Shown here piece after piece: positions 43,361 through 55,000 of a stretch of 64,000 nucleotides of DNA. Made by a program: the position numbers and the translations under genes. Source of the DNA: JAJFUI01 sp039698035 (GTDB lineage Bacteria; Planctomycetota; Planctomycetia; Pirellulales; Thermoguttaceae); the NCBI GenBank assembly GCA_039698035.1, contig JBDKSW010000003.1, forward strand, positions 62,001 through 126,000. Direction: 5' to 3'. The notes under the pieces are model-generated. The model saw only the letters and a program-made list of their open reading frames with translations, made no database searches and had not been told where the DNA came from. Positions within the stretch are counted from its first letter, which is position 1, and each line of letters opens with the position of its first letter.

Positions 43361-45571
43361 TCAGCTTTGAGCCGGCACGGAAAGCTGCTGGCCGACCGTT
43401 TCCACGGGCGCGGCGTTGAGGGCCCACTGCGAGAGCGCCATCAACGGGAAGAAGATCGGATAGTAATGGTATCGGAGGTAGAAGACTCGTGGGAAGCCGG
43501 TTCCGGTGAACTGGGGCTCGTCCCAGGCGCCGTCGTCGTTTTGCATGGCGACGAGATAGCCGATGCCGCGGGCGACGGCCGCGTGGGAGGCCATGCCGGC
43601 GGCGATCAGGCCCAACAGAGCCCAAGCGGTCTGGGAAGCCGTCACGGGCCCTTGGCCGCGCAGCTCGGGCGACTCGTAGCTGTCGGCCGACTCGCCCCAA
43701 GCGCCGCCCGGCTGTTGGTGAGCGAGCAACCAGTTTGCGCCGGCCACGACGGCCGGATCGTCGACGGAAACGCCGACGGCCACGAGGCCGGTGATCGCCT
43801 GCCAGGTGCCGTAGATGTAATTCACGCCCCAGCGGCCGAACCAGCTTCCGTCGGGCTCTTGCGTGGCGCGCAGGTAGGCGACGGCTCGATCGACGGCCGG
43901 ATCGCCGAGGCGGTGGCCAAGCTGACCGAGGGCTTCGAGCACACGAGCGGCCAGGTCGGGCGTGCTCGGGTCGAGCATGGCGTTGTGATCGGCGAAAGGC
44001 ACGTGGCACAGGAACTCGCGATCGTTGTTCCGATCAAACGCGCCCCAGCCGCCGTCGCGATTTTGCATCGCCATGAGCCATCGCAGCCCCCGATGGACGG
44101 CGACGACGGTGTCTTCCAAGTCGGCGGTGTGCAGGTGCGTTTCGTGGCGTCGGGCGATTTTGGGAGCGAAAGCGTCTTGGCGCAGTTCGTCGCCGAGATT
44201 TGAGTGGCGGTGTGTGGATTGCTTGCTTGGGCGGCCAAACATCCGCGATTCGGCGGGAGAAGGCGCGGGCGACGGAGCGGCGAACTGCGTGTGCAGCGCC
44301 ATGAGGGCCATGGCCGTGTCGTCGCAGTCGGGGTAGAAGTCGTTGGCGTACTCGAAGCACCAGCCGCCCGGCTGGGCCGAGACCGTTTCGGCCCAATCGC
44401 CGCGGCGGACGATTTGGCGGTCCAGGAGCCAACGAACGGCTTCGCGCATCGCGGGATGGTCTGGCGGGAGTCCGCTTTGGGACAGCGCGCGAACGGCAAT
44501 GGCCGTATCCCAGACGGGCGATTTGCAGGGCTGGAGGCGTGTCGTGCCGGCGTGCTCGTCATCAATGCAAAGCTTCCGCAATTCCTCGCGGCAGTAGCGG
44601 AGTTCGGGACTGTCGTCGGGGTAGCCGAGGCATTTCAGGGCGATGATGCTCCAGACCATCGGCGGATAGATGGCGCCGAGGCCCTCGCTTCGGTCAAAGC
44701 GGGTGCGCATCCAACGCTCGGCGGCGGCCAGGGCCTTGGCCCGGAACGGCAGCAACCCGCGCCGGTGGCACCACTTCAGCAAGCGGTCGGTCAGGTGGAA
44801 GAAGCTTGTCCAGTTCAGCCGGCCCGCACGATTTTCGAGCCCTGGGCAGCGTGTCAGCGGCCACTGGTCGGGCTCGCGCACGAACAGCTCGCGGATGCCC
44901 ATTCGCGGCTCGATACGGCGTACCGGGCGGAAGGCCGAGATGATCGACAGCGGGACAACCATCGTCCGCGACCACGCGCTCATGGCGTACAGGTTCACCG
45001 GGAACCAGCGTGGCAGCAGGACGATTTCCGGGGGCACGGCGGGGCACTGTTCGTAAGAGATCTGTCCAAGCAGGGCCAGGTAGAATCGCGTGAAGCTGTT
45101 GACCGCGTCGGCGCCGCCGTGGGCCATGATCGTCGCGCGGGCGCGGCGCATATAGTCGGCGTCTGGGTCGTGGCCGGTCAGCTTGAGGGCGAAATAGGCT
45201 TTGACGCAACCGCTGATCTCGGGCTTGCCGCCGGGATACATGGCCCAGCCGCCGTCGGGCAATTGCTTTTCGCGCAAGTAGGCGGCGCAATTGCGGGCGA
45301 GCTCGGAGTCCTCGTGGCCGAGAAAGGCCAAGAGCAGAATCGTCTCGCTTTCGAGGATCGAGTCGCCCTCGAGCTCGGCGCACCACGAGCCGTCGGCATC
45401 TTGCCGGTTCAGCAACCATTGCCGGGTGCGATGGATCGCCCGACGCACGGGCGCGGCCAGCGGACTAGCGGCGTCCGGCGGACTGGCAGCGTCCGGCGGC
45501 AATTTTGTCACGGTGTCGGCAACCGGCCGAGGCAACTTTTGCGCCAGCGACTGCTTCTCGACCGAACTCAT
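43361..45571 (-). CDS. shc: Squalene-hopene cyclase with an inserted low-complexity loop
   Basis: Cyclises squalene to hopene/diplopterol at the membrane. The 736-residue protein has the catalytic DxDDTA motif (DCDDTA, 415-420) and several QW repeats (QDADGSW, QNRDGGWGAFD, QEPDGSWFGRWG). It also has the conserved GTGFPRVFYLRYHYY near the C-terminus. Between DCDDTA and QNRDGGW lie about 85 residues, roughly 45 more than in the Alicyclobacillus enzyme. The extra part is Pro/Ser and His/Arg-rich (FAAPSPAPSPAESRMFG to about residue 485). The N-terminus has a small PDAASP duplication. The ATG at 45571 (MSSVEKQ) is used. It is followed at once by hpnH. Confidence 0.95.
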   Translation of the reverse strand: MSSVEKQSLAQKLPRPVADTVTKLPPDAASPPDAASPLAAPVRRAIHRTRQWLLNRQDADGSWCAELEGDSILESETILLLAFLGHEDSELARNCAAYLREKQLPDGGWAMYPGGKPEISGCVKAYFALKLTGHDPDADYMRRARATIMAHGGADAVNSFTRFYLALLGQISYEQCPAVPPEIVLLPRWFPVNLYAMSAWSRTMVVPLSIISAFRPVRRIEPRMGIRELFVREPDQWPLTRCPGLENRAGRLNWTSFFHLTDRLLKWCHRRGLLPFRAKALAAAERWMRTRFDRSEGLGAIYPPMVWSIIALKCLGYPDDSPELRYCREELRKLCIDDEHAGTTRLQPCKSPVWDTAIAVRALSQSGLPPDHPAMREAVRWLLDRQIVRRGDWAETVSAQPGGWCFEYANDFYPDCDDTAMALMALHTQFAAPSPAPSPAESRMFGRPSKQSTHRHSNLGDELRQDAFAPKIARRHETHLHTADLEDTVVAVHRGLRWLMAMQNRDGGWGAFDRNNDREFLCHVPFADHNAMLDPSTPDLAARVLEALGQLGHRLGDPAVDRAVAYLRATQEPDGSWFGRWGVNYIYGTWQAITGLVAVGVSVDDPAVVAGANWLLAHQQPGGAWGESADSYESPELRGQGPVTASQTAWALLGLIAAGMASHAAVARGIGYLVAMQNDDGAWDEPQFTGTGFPRVFYLRYHYYPIFFPLMALSQWALNAAPVETVGQQLSVPAQS

Positions 45572-45878
45572 GGCATCCCTTTCCAGGCGTTCGATATGGC
45601 CTTCCCTGACCACCCCCTAGGGGAGAGATCTTATAGAACGCCCCAGTTTATGACACGGCAAGCCCTTCGACAAGGGCAGTCAGGTCTGGCGCGCGGCGCA
45701 GAGCGGCGGCGCCGACGCATCGGACCGATCTTTCGCGGCGACCTCGAAGTGGAACTTGGGCCAAGAGTGGCGTCAGAACGGGGCCATGAGCGTGGCGACC
45801 GAGGTTAGAAAGGCGGTCCCGCTGTGCAACTTGCAAAGGGCTTGGCGACGGGCGCGGACTTGCACGAGAGGCGAACGA
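45572..45878. other. 307-bp gap upstream of shc
   Basis: No gene seen. It contains the 10-bp palindrome CCCCTAGGGG at 45614-45623 and a minus-strand TATAAG at 45630-45635 that could be the shc -10, without a well-spaced -35. The TPR gene upstream ends at 45879 on the same strand. Confidence 0.4.
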
Positions 45879-47897
45879 TCACGGGGCAGGCGCACGGGAT
45901 GACGATTTCGGAGGTTGGGCCTTTGTCGGGGCTTTCGCCTGGACCTCAAGTATGCGAGCTTGGATGTCCCTGACCAAGGCCGGGTTTGGGAGCCGCGCGG
46001 CCAACTCGATCGCCATCCGATAGTGCCCGATGGCCTCCTCGACGCGGCCCAACTCGACCAGGGCCTCGGCCAGGTCCATCCGCGCCTGGGTCGATGCCGG
46101 CATCAGCTCGGTCACCTTGGCGAACTCTCCCACCGCGTCCCGAAGGTTGCCGAGTTTGGCCAGTCCCGTACCGAGGTTGGCATGAGCCGCGGCGCAGTCT
46201 GGGTCGCACGCGATCGCTTGGCGGAAATAGGCGATTGCCTCGGGGATTCGGTTTTCGGACGCCAAGAGGAGCCCGTAGCTGACGCGCACCTGGGCATTCG
46301 TCGGGTCGAGGTTGATGGCGATTTCCAGATGCCTTGCCGCCTCGTCCATTTTTCGTTCGTTCAGCAGGAGAACGCCGAGGCTGCTTTGCGCCAAGGCATG
46401 GCCCGGGTTGCCCTCGACGGCCGCTCGAAAGTGAGCGATGGCTTCGGCCGTTGCTCCGCGCGCGACGAGCTGTTGCGCGAGATTGGTGTGGGCCAAGACG
46501 TTCTTCGGATCGCAATCCAAGGCGTGGTTCCACAGGGCCTCGCTGTCGTGCCAATGAGCGGTCTGACACCACGCCAAGACGATGAGCGCGGCGAACGCCG
46601 TCGGGGCGGCCAAGGCGCAGAGTCGGCGACATCGGGGCCACAGGCGCGCGGCATCCACGGCGGCCCAGGCCAGGACCATCGCCAGGCCGATCTGCGGGAG
46701 ATAGGTGTAGCGGTCGGCCCGCGACTGAATGCCCACCTGCAAGAGGCCAATGACGGGGACCAGCATGCCCAAGTACCATAGCCAGCCGACGAGAAAGTAG
46801 GGGGCGCGGCGCCAGAGAATCACGGCGGCCACGGAGACGATCGCCAAGAGGGCGACGGCGCCCGCAAGTTGCCAAGCCGCGAAGCCCTCGACCGGATGAG
46901 GATAGAACGGCGAGAGTCCGGTCGGCAAGAAGAACTGGCCCAGGTAGGCCACGTAAGAAACCAGGGCGTTGCTGATCCGCTCGGGCATCGAGAGCCGTTC
47001 CAACGGCATGACGACTTTTCTCTGAGCAAGCACGGTCATGACGCACGAGCCGGCCGACAACACGAACAACGGGATCTTTTCGACGAGCAATCGCTTGGCC
47101 ATGGAAGACCGGCCGGCGAGCGGAACAGGGGACTCGTCGCCGGCCGTCAGTCGCCGCAAGGGCCAGTAGTCGAGCAACAGAAGGACCAGCGGCAGTGTCA
47201 CGAGCATCGGCTTGGCCATGAGCCCGAGCGCGTAAAGCACGATGACGGCCGCATAGCGTCCGACGGAGAAACGATGACGGACGTAGCCGACGTAAGCGGC
47301 CAACGTCAGGATGAAGAAGAGTCCGGAGAGGACGTCCTTGCGTTCGGCCACCCAGGCCACGGACTCGGCCCGAAGCGGATGGACGGCGAAGACGGCCGCC
47401 ACGAACGCGCTGGGCCACAGGTTGCCGGTCATCGACCGGAGCACCAAGAAGAGCAGGACGGCGTTTGCCGCGTGCAAGATCACGCTGGTCAGGTGATGCC
47501 AGCCTGCGTCTAGCCCGTAGAGCTGGCAGTCGAGCAGATGCGAGAGCCAGGTGAGCGGGTGCCAGTTCGAGGCGTAAAAGCTGGTCATTGCCCAGCCGAC
47601 GGCCCGCGCGCTCAGGCCGTGGACAACCGCCTGATTCTCGGCCACATAGAGGTAATCGTCATAGTTGACGAAGGAGTGCTGGATGGTTTGGCCGAAGACC
47701 AGCGCGACGGCGGCCAACAGCAAAGCGCAGATGCTCGCAACGATGGCGCGCTCACGTCCGGGCCGTTCCAGGCCGCAGGAATTTGGGTCCGCGAGACGCG
47801 GTTTCCCTTCGCGTGGCGACGGCACAACCGCGTTTTTTTTGTTGGAGCCGGCCTTGAGGCTTGGCGGCGGTTCGGCCCGTTTTGGTCTTCGACCCAT
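45879..47897 (-). CDS. Membrane protein with PMT/TMTC-like domain and C-terminal TPRs (paralogue 2)
   Basis: A 672-residue paralogue of the 35337-37571 product. A polar N-terminus of ~48 residues precedes about 11 helices with the shared boxes SFVNYDDYLYVAENQAVV, VFAVHPLRAESVAWVAERK and VLSGLFFILTLAAYVGYV. The last ~210 residues are six or so TPRs (AHTNLAQQLVARGATAEAIA, AHANLGTGLAKLGNLRDAV). Compared with paralogue 1 it has fewer repeats. The ATG at 47897 is used. A catalytic function is not established; family members may glycosylate exported proteins or act in trafficking. Confidence 0.86.
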   Translation of the reverse strand: MGRRPKRAEPPPSLKAGSNKKNAVVPSPREGKPRLADPNSCGLERPGRERAIVASICALLLAAVALVFGQTIQHSFVNYDDYLYVAENQAVVHGLSARAVGWAMTSFYASNWHPLTWLSHLLDCQLYGLDAGWHHLTSVILHAANAVLLFLVLRSMTGNLWPSAFVAAVFAVHPLRAESVAWVAERKDVLSGLFFILTLAAYVGYVRHRFSVGRYAAVIVLYALGLMAKPMLVTLPLVLLLLDYWPLRRLTAGDESPVPLAGRSSMAKRLLVEKIPLFVLSAGSCVMTVLAQRKVVMPLERLSMPERISNALVSYVAYLGQFFLPTGLSPFYPHPVEGFAAWQLAGAVALLAIVSVAAVILWRRAPYFLVGWLWYLGMLVPVIGLLQVGIQSRADRYTYLPQIGLAMVLAWAAVDAARLWPRCRRLCALAAPTAFAALIVLAWCQTAHWHDSEALWNHALDCDPKNVLAHTNLAQQLVARGATAEAIAHFRAAVEGNPGHALAQSSLGVLLLNERKMDEAARHLEIAINLDPTNAQVRVSYGLLLASENRIPEAIAYFRQAIACDPDCAAAHANLGTGLAKLGNLRDAVGEFAKVTELMPASTQARMDLAEALVELGRVEEAIGHYRMAIELAARLPNPALVRDIQARILEVQAKAPTKAQPPKSSSRAPAP

Positions 47898-48419
47898 GGC
47901 ATTGCGAATGGTGGGGATAGGACTATACTACCGCCAACGCGGCGTCCGCGGTAGCCGATTCCACCCCTTCGGCATCCGCTGGGCGATGGTCCAAGCGTCT
48001 CGCTAAGTTCATGGGCGTTTTGGCCTTCGCGTTTGTGGGCCGCTCGACGGCCGTCCGGCGACGACGGGGCCGCTGGGCGGCGCATCAAACACTTAGAACC
48101 GTTTTGCAGGCGATGGCCGAGCGGGCGGGCAAAATGCTGACAGACGCCCCTTGGCGTTGCCAAGATTCCCTGCGAGAATGCGGGGGGGGGTGGTTGACTT
48201 TGACGGCCGGAAGGTCTTCCGAGGCCTTGGCCGGCATGGGGTGCTGGCCCGACGACGGATGTCTCCGTCTGAGGCTTCAAGCGGGCGGGACCGAGGCGGG
48301 CGTCGCGATGCAGCGGGGGCGTCGAGGGGCGTCCGATGAACAAGGCTGAAAACATCAAGAAACACCGCAGAACGCGACGATGAGCTAATGCCAACAGGGA
48401 TAAGCAGTTAGCGTCACAG
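47898..48419. other. 522-bp gap between the TPR gene and tRNA-Arg
   Basis: No gene supported by codon pattern or family. A run of nine G lies at 48182-48190. The tRNA promoter should lie near 48380-48410 (GATAAG and TAATGC hexamers), but no convincing -35 is seen. Confidence 0.4.
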
Positions 48420-48492
48420 GCGCCCGTAGCTCAAGGGATAGAGCAGCGGATTTCTAATCCGCTGGTTGCAGGTTCGAATCCTGCCGGGCGTA
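48420..48492 (+). tRNA. tRNA-Arg (anticodon TCT)
   Basis: The 73-nt cloverleaf folds with a 7-bp acceptor stem (GCGCCCG with CGGGCGT, ending in a G-U pair), D-arm GCTC/GAGC, anticodon stem GCGGA/TCCGC around TTTCTAA (anticodon TCT, reading AGA/AGG), and T-arm CAGG-TTCGAAT-CCTG. The discriminator is A and CCA is not encoded. Its 3' end is only 3 bp from the stop codon of the convergent helicase gene. Confidence 0.95.
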
Positions 48493-48495
48493 CTT

Positions 48496-49752
<1,257 letters not shown>

Positions 49753-49829
49753 CAATGCATCCTTCGGAACGGCGTCTCCAGCGAGCGCGGACCACGGCGG
49801 CCAGCCGGGGCATACAGGGCTTAGCACCC

Positions 49830-50013
49830 GACCTCACAATCGGTGAGGCCCTCTAGCATCGGGACTTCGGCGTAAAGACACGGCTTCGGCCGAGGGTGCA
49901 AGAGAGATCAAAGGCAAGCCGTAGGCGTGGAACGTCGCCCGCACCGCAAGGCCGGGCAAAGTGGCCGCTACAGAAGAAGCAAATGAACGCACGACGCAGC
50001 ATAACATGCGTCG
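49830..50013 (-). promoter_or_regulatory. Structured 5' leader of the helicase mRNA
   Basis: Three hairpins lie in the predicted leader: 49992-49998 with 50007-50013 (CGACGCA/TGCGTCG, 7 bp); 49881-49892 (CGGC/GCCG closing TTCG, which reads CGAA on the transcript); and 49830-49837 with 49843-49850 (8 bp including one wobble, 5-base loop). They are spread between the promoter and about 75 nt before the ATG. Confidence 0.5.
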
Positions 50014-50037
50014 CTCTCGCACGTCGCGAACAGACCT

Positions 50038-50067
50038 ATCATAGCACGCCAGCGCACCAGATGACAA
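50038..50067 (-). promoter_or_regulatory. Predicted helicase promoter
   Basis: On the minus strand TTGTCA (50067-50062), an 18-bp spacer and TATGAT (50043-50038), five of six matches to each consensus hexamer. The predicted start is about 50031, leaving a leader of about 280 nt. Confidence 0.68.
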
Positions 50068-50175
50068 TTGCCGTGGGAAAACATTCAGCAACAATTGGTT
50101 TTTCCATTGGCGGGGAGGGAGCAACGGATTGGCCTGGGAATGCGTTGGCGGGGAGGGGTCCTGGCGTGCGGGGTG

Positions 50176-50213
50176 TTGACGCATGATACATCAGGTGATA
50201 CACTTGTATCATG
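50176..50213 (+). promoter_or_regulatory. tetR promoter with TGATACA operator half-sites
   Basis: TTGACG (50176-50181), a 17-bp spacer and TACACT (50199-50204). Half-sites CATGATACA (50182-50190), TGATACA (50196-50202) and the inverted TGTATCATG (50205-50213) form two nested palindromes over the spacer, -10 and start codon. The -10 ends 6 bp before the ATG, so the mRNA should be leaderless and autorepressed. Confidence 0.72.
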
Positions 50214-50816
50214 GCGACGGACACTACGCACGACCGAATCATCTCGGCAGCCACGGAAGTCCTTCTGACTCAGGGAGTTAGGCGGATGAGTCTGGCCGAT
50301 GTTGGTTGTCGGGCGGGTGTGACGCGGGTCACCGTTTATCGCTATTTTGGTGACAAGCACGGGTTGGTTCGGGGCGTATGCCAGCGGATCGCCGCCATGT
50401 TTCAGAAGGCGGCCAAGGCTGGCCCCGACAGCTCGATGCGCGATCTGAACGCGCGGCTGAACCGGTTAGGAGAGGATCTGGGCCAGTTGTCGGGCAGCCT
50501 GCCAAAGTGTCTGGAAGAGATTCGGCAACTCTATCCCGAGGACTACCGGCAGTTTCGAGCCGCGCGGCAAGAGGCGATCGATCAGCTGTTTCAGCAGGCG
50601 CTGACGGCCGCCGCCCACGAGCAGACGCTCCGCGAAGGGCTCAACCTGGAGGTGCTCAAGGCGATTTTTTGGGCGGCCGTCATCGAGCTGATCGAGAATC
50701 CGGCAATCGCCTCGTCGAACATCTCGCCGGCCGAGGTGTTTTTCACCATCACCGATGTTTTTCGACATGGCATCCTCAAGCAATCGACGGAAGGCAATGG
50801 GCATGGCGAACACTAG
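50211..50816 (+). CDS. TetR-family transcriptional regulator
   Basis: A 201-residue repressor-type protein. The N-terminal helix-turn-helix spans about residues 26-47 (RMSLADVGCRAGVTRVTVYRY) followed by FGDKHGLVRGVCQR. The C-terminal ligand-binding part is helical and unassigned. It is the first gene of an efflux operon, overlapping the adaptor gene by 14 bp, and its own promoter contains palindromic TGATACA sites, so it probably represses itself and the pump until a pump substrate binds. The ATG at 50211 has no Shine-Dalgarno sequence, consistent with leaderless translation. The inducer is unknown. Confidence 0.93.
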   Translation: MATDTTHDRIISAATEVLLTQGVRRMSLADVGCRAGVTRVTVYRYFGDKHGLVRGVCQRIAAMFQKAAKAGPDSSMRDLNARLNRLGEDLGQLSGSLPKCLEEIRQLYPEDYRQFRAARQEAIDQLFQQALTAAAHEQTLREGLNLEVLKAIFWAAVIELIENPAIASSNISPAEVFFTITDVFRHGILKQSTEGNGHGEH

Positions 50817-52089
50817 GCAGCAACCGCTTGCGGGAATGCCGGTCGGGGCCGGCGCAGGGGGCCGAGGCAATGCGCCCAAGCGTTCGAGGTTGAGGGCACG
50901 GTATGCATTGGTGGCGGTCGGCGCGCTTGCGGTGGCGACGTTTTGGGGCTGTCGCCGGGCGGATCTGACGCCGCCGCCGATGGCCGTGCAAGTGGCGACG
51001 CTCAGGCGGGAGCCGGTCGTCTCGACGACTCGGTTTAGCGCTACGGTGCGCGAACGGCAGCGGATCGAGTTGTCGTTCAAGGTGCCTGGCACGATCGCGG
51101 CCCTGTTGCAAGTCGAAGGGCCTGATGGCCGTCCGCGCGACGTTCATGAAGGCGACGTGGTGGTGGCCCAGGGCGATCGGCCGTTGGTTCGATTGGACGA
51201 TTCGGATTACCAGCGTCGGGTGGCCGGGGCGCGCGATCGTCTGGCGCAGGTTCAGGCGAAGAAGCGGGCCGCGACGGCCGCCGTCATCGCGGTTCGGGCG
51301 AACTTCGAGCGGATCAAGGCGCTTCGGGAACGCAACTCGGTGGCGCAACAGACTTATGACGACATGCTGGCGAAGCGTGATTCGGCGGAGGCGGAACTGG
51401 ACGCCTCGCGACGTGAAGAGAGCGCCGCGGCCGTCGCCCTGCAACAGGCCGAGGACGACTTGGCGAACTGCTCGCTGCGACTTCCGCTGCCCAAGGCGGT
51501 CGTCTCTCGCAAGTTCATCGAAGGGGGCGAACGTGTGCCGGCCGGTCAGCCCGTGTTCGAGGTCATGGACCTTTCCCAGATGCGCATCGCGTTTGGGGTG
51601 CCGGATACGCAGGTGGGGCGTTTCCAGATTGGCCAACCGGTGACGGTCATGGCGGATGCCTTCCGCGGCCAACAGTTCACCGGTCTGGTCACCAAGACCT
51701 TGCCGGTCGCCGATCCGCGAACGCGCTCTTTCGGAATCGAAGTGAGCATTGACGATCCGAGAATGCTGAGGCCTGGGATGGTCGTGACGATCGTTCTCGG
51801 CCGAGAGGAGGAGATGGTTCTGGCGCCGATGACGGCTGTCCAGCGGGGCAAGAGCGACGACGACCTGTCCGTTTTTGTCGCCGTCGAGGAGAATGGCCGA
51901 CAGGTCGCTCGGCGGCGGCACATCGTCATTGCGGGCGTTTATGAAAACCGGATCCGACTGGTCCTGGGCCACGGCAGCCAAGTGTCGGTCGGCGACACGG
52001 TCATCGTCACCGGCGCGTTCCGACTGGTGGACGGACAGGCCATTCGCGTGCTGGACGCGCCCAATCCGATTTCGGGGACGCTGCCATGA
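50803..52089 (+). CDS. RND efflux periplasmic adaptor (HlyD/MFP family)
   Basis: A 428-residue membrane-fusion protein linking the RND pump to an outer-membrane channel. About 35 polar residues precede a hydrophobic segment (ALVAVGALAVATFWGC) that could be an anchor or a lipoprotein signal (Cys in FWGC). The lipoyl/beta-barrel halves (IELSFKVPGTIAALLQVEG and SRKFIEGGERVPAGQPVFEV) flank a coiled-coil hairpin (residues ~125-215). I used the ATG at 50803, which places GGAAGG eight bases upstream; ATGs at 50797 and earlier also exist. It overlaps tetR by 14 bp and the pump gene by 4 bp (ATGA). Confidence 0.92.
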   Translation: MANTRQQPLAGMPVGAGAGGRGNAPKRSRLRARYALVAVGALAVATFWGCRRADLTPPPMAVQVATLRREPVVSTTRFSATVRERQRIELSFKVPGTIAALLQVEGPDGRPRDVHEGDVVVAQGDRPLVRLDDSDYQRRVAGARDRLAQVQAKKRAATAAVIAVRANFERIKALRERNSVAQQTYDDMLAKRDSAEAELDASRREESAAAVALQQAEDDLANCSLRLPLPKAVVSRKFIEGGERVPAGQPVFEVMDLSQMRIAFGVPDTQVGRFQIGQPVTVMADAFRGQQFTGLVTKTLPVADPRTRSFGIEVSIDDPRMLRPGMVVTIVLGREEEMVLAPMTAVQRGKSDDDLSVFVAVEENGRQVARRRHIVIAGVYENRIRLVLGHGSQVSVGDTVIVTGAFRLVDGQAIRVLDAPNPISGTLP

Positions 52090-55000
52090 CCACGTCGCAG
52101 TTTTTCGTTTACAAGCGTCCGGTGGCCTGGACGGCGTTGGCGGCCACGCTGCTCTGGGGCGGCGCCGCCTATTGGGCCATGCCGCAGCGTCACGACCCGA
52201 TCATCCCCATCCGCATGGCGACGATCGTCACGATCTATCCCGGCGCGGACGCCGAGAAGGTCGAACAAGAGGTCACCAAGCGCATCGAGAACCAAGTCGG
52301 GCAGTGCGAGAAGGTCGAGAAGGTCTATTCGACAAGCCGGCAGAACCTGTCGGTGGTCTTTGTCGAGCTGTTCGATTCCGTCAGGGATACGGAGCAGGTC
52401 TGGCAGGATCTTCAAGGGCGTCTGGCGTCGCTCACCGACCTGCCGACGGTCCGAGGGCGGCCTGTCCACCCGATTATCGACAAGGACTTCGGCGAGACGG
52501 TCACGATGATGCTGACCATTTCGAGCCCGAAGGTCTCGGACTTTGAAATTCGGCAGCGGGCGAAGAACATCCGCACGGTGCTCGAGGGTTTTCGCCGCGA
52601 GCGTCCCGAGCGTTATCGTCGCGATCGGCTGACGGCCATTCTGGTCTATCCCAACACGGTTGGGCGTTCTTACGTGCTCTGGCTGGGCGAGAGCCTCATG
52701 CAGCGGCTCACCGAGAAGGGCCTGATCGAGGACGGTCAGATTGTCGAAGCGCCGAACACGGGCTGTCTCGATTTTCAACTGGTCAAGGGCAAGACGGACA
52801 ACGACGTGATCCAGGAGGCCCTGCGGTGGGATCGGGACTCGATTGGCACGGGCATGTCGCATCCCGACATCTGGCCGGGCATCATCGTGCGTGATCTCAG
52901 GACGTTGGAGAAGCGGCTGGGCCGTTCGCGGATCGACCCGTTGGGCAGCGCGGACCACTACAGCTACCGCGAGTTGCTGCGGTTCGCCGATCTCATCCGC
53001 GACCGGCTCAAGCAATATCCCACGATCGGAAAGATCGACGAAATCGGCCGTCAAAAAGAAGCCATTTACCTTTATTACAGCAGCCGGCGATTCAGCGCGT
53101 TGGATCTCTCTCCCGCGTTGATCGCCGCGCAGCTCGAACGCCGGAACATCAACCTGCCCGGCGGCCGGGTTGAAACACCCGAGCAAAATGTCTTCGTGCA
53201 TCCCAGCGGCGAGTTCACCAGCGAGCAGCAACTGGGCGAAGTCGTCATGGACGTTCGGGCAGGGTACCCGACCTACCTGCGGGACCTGGTCGATATTGTG
53301 CGCGGTTACGAGGACCCGCCGGGCGTGATGAACTTCCGCTCGGTGAAGGTCGATGCCGACGATCCGCCCGAGGCGAAGATGCCTGGCGCGTTGACGCTCG
53401 GCGTGCCGCGCGACGGCGAGGCGGAGACAGCGCTGCCAAAGCACTCGCGATTGCAGACGACGCGCGCCATCACGCTGGCGATTCGCCAGATCAAGGGGTC
53501 GCACATCGACGCGTTTGCGCGGGACGTGGAAGCGGCTCTGGCTTCTCTCCGCGGCATTCTGCCCGACGACTTGCGGATCGAGCGGACCCATGACGAGCCT
53601 CGGGAGGTGCGTGAGAAGATCGTGCAGTTCGATCGGAACCTGGTCGAGGCCGTCGTGATCGTCGTGCTGGTGGCCCTGCTGTTCATGGAGTGGCGCAGCG
53701 CGCTGTTGGTGGCCGTCTCCATTCCGCTGACCGTGGCGATGACGCTTGGCGTGTGCCAAATGCTGGGCATCGATCTGCAACAGGTGTCGATCGCCGCGAT
53801 GATCATCGCGCTTGGTCTGTTGGTTGACGATCCGGTGGTGGCCGGCGACGCGATCAACCGCGAGATGGCCGACGGGCAGCCGCGTGACGTGGCCGCGTGG
53901 CTTGGTCCGCAGAAGCTGGCCAGGGCGATCCTTTATGCCACCGTGACGAACTGCGTGGCGTTTCTGCCGCTGTTGCTGATCAAGGGCCGCGTCGGCGACT
54001 TCATCTATTCGCTGCCGGTCGTCGTGGTCGCCTCGCTGGTGAGCAGCCGAATCGTGTCGATGACGTTCATTCCGTTGCTTGGCTACTACATTTTGCGGGG
54101 ACAGCGCGGCTTCGAGGCGGCTGGCGAGACCACCGGTTTCCGAGCCGCCGTGGCAGCGACGTACCGGCGATTTTCCAGTTGGTGTCTCGACCACAAAGCG
54201 TTGACACTGGGCGTGGCCACGTTATTGCTGGTTTTGAGCGCGGCCATCCTGCCGATGGTCGGCACGGCCTTCTTCCCGAAGGACTTGCACAACGTGTTCA
54301 GCGTGAACGTCTATCTGGCGGAAGGCACGCCCATCCGTGAAACGCGGAACGAGGTGCTCGAAGTTCTCGACCGGCTGGAAAAGCTGGAGGGCAAGAACAT
54401 CCGGGGCTACACGACGTTTGTCGGGCAGGGCGGCCCGCGGTTCTGGCTCTCGATTGTTCCCGAGCAGCGCGCCGACAACTATGCCCAGATTCTCGTGCAC
54501 ACGTTGGATGCGCGAGCGACCCGCGGCGTCGTCGAGCGGCTGAAGCGGGAATTGCCGCTTTCGGTGCCTGCCGCGCGCATCACGATCGAGGAGCTCGAAA
54601 CGGGGCCGCCGATCGGCGTGCCGGTGCAAATCCGCCTGTTTGGCGACGACATCACGGAGCTTCGGCGTCTGGCCGCGGAAACGAAGCAACAACTGCGCGC
54701 AATTCCCGGAACGGACAACATCCACGACGATTGGAACGCCGAGGTATTCCAGTTGGTCGCCACGATCGATCCGGATCGCGCGAACCTCTCGGCCGGCATC
54801 ACCAACGAGGATGTCGCGTTGCTTTTGCAGACTGGTCTGTCAGGGACGGCCGCCACGTATCTGCGCGAGGAAGACCGGCAGATACCGATCACGTTCCGGC
54901 TGCGGAGCGACGAACGGTCGCGCATCGAGGAGCTGAGCAGTCTGGACGTTGTCAGCGCGGCGACGAACGCGCGGGTGCCGATCAGCCAGATCGTCAAGTT

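Noticed and set aside
48011..48349. 112-codon plus-strand frame before tRNA-Arg
   Set aside because: No Shine-Dalgarno sequence, no domain, composition like random GC-rich DNA, and it spans a G9 run.
49830..49850. Possible tRNA anticodon arm
   Set aside because: The 7-nt loop lacks T at position 33 on either strand and no acceptor or T-arm can be drawn.
51939..54194. A 751-codon minus-strand frame over the RND pump gene
   Set aside because: Antisense shadow of a conserved pump. No motif or hydrophobic pattern.
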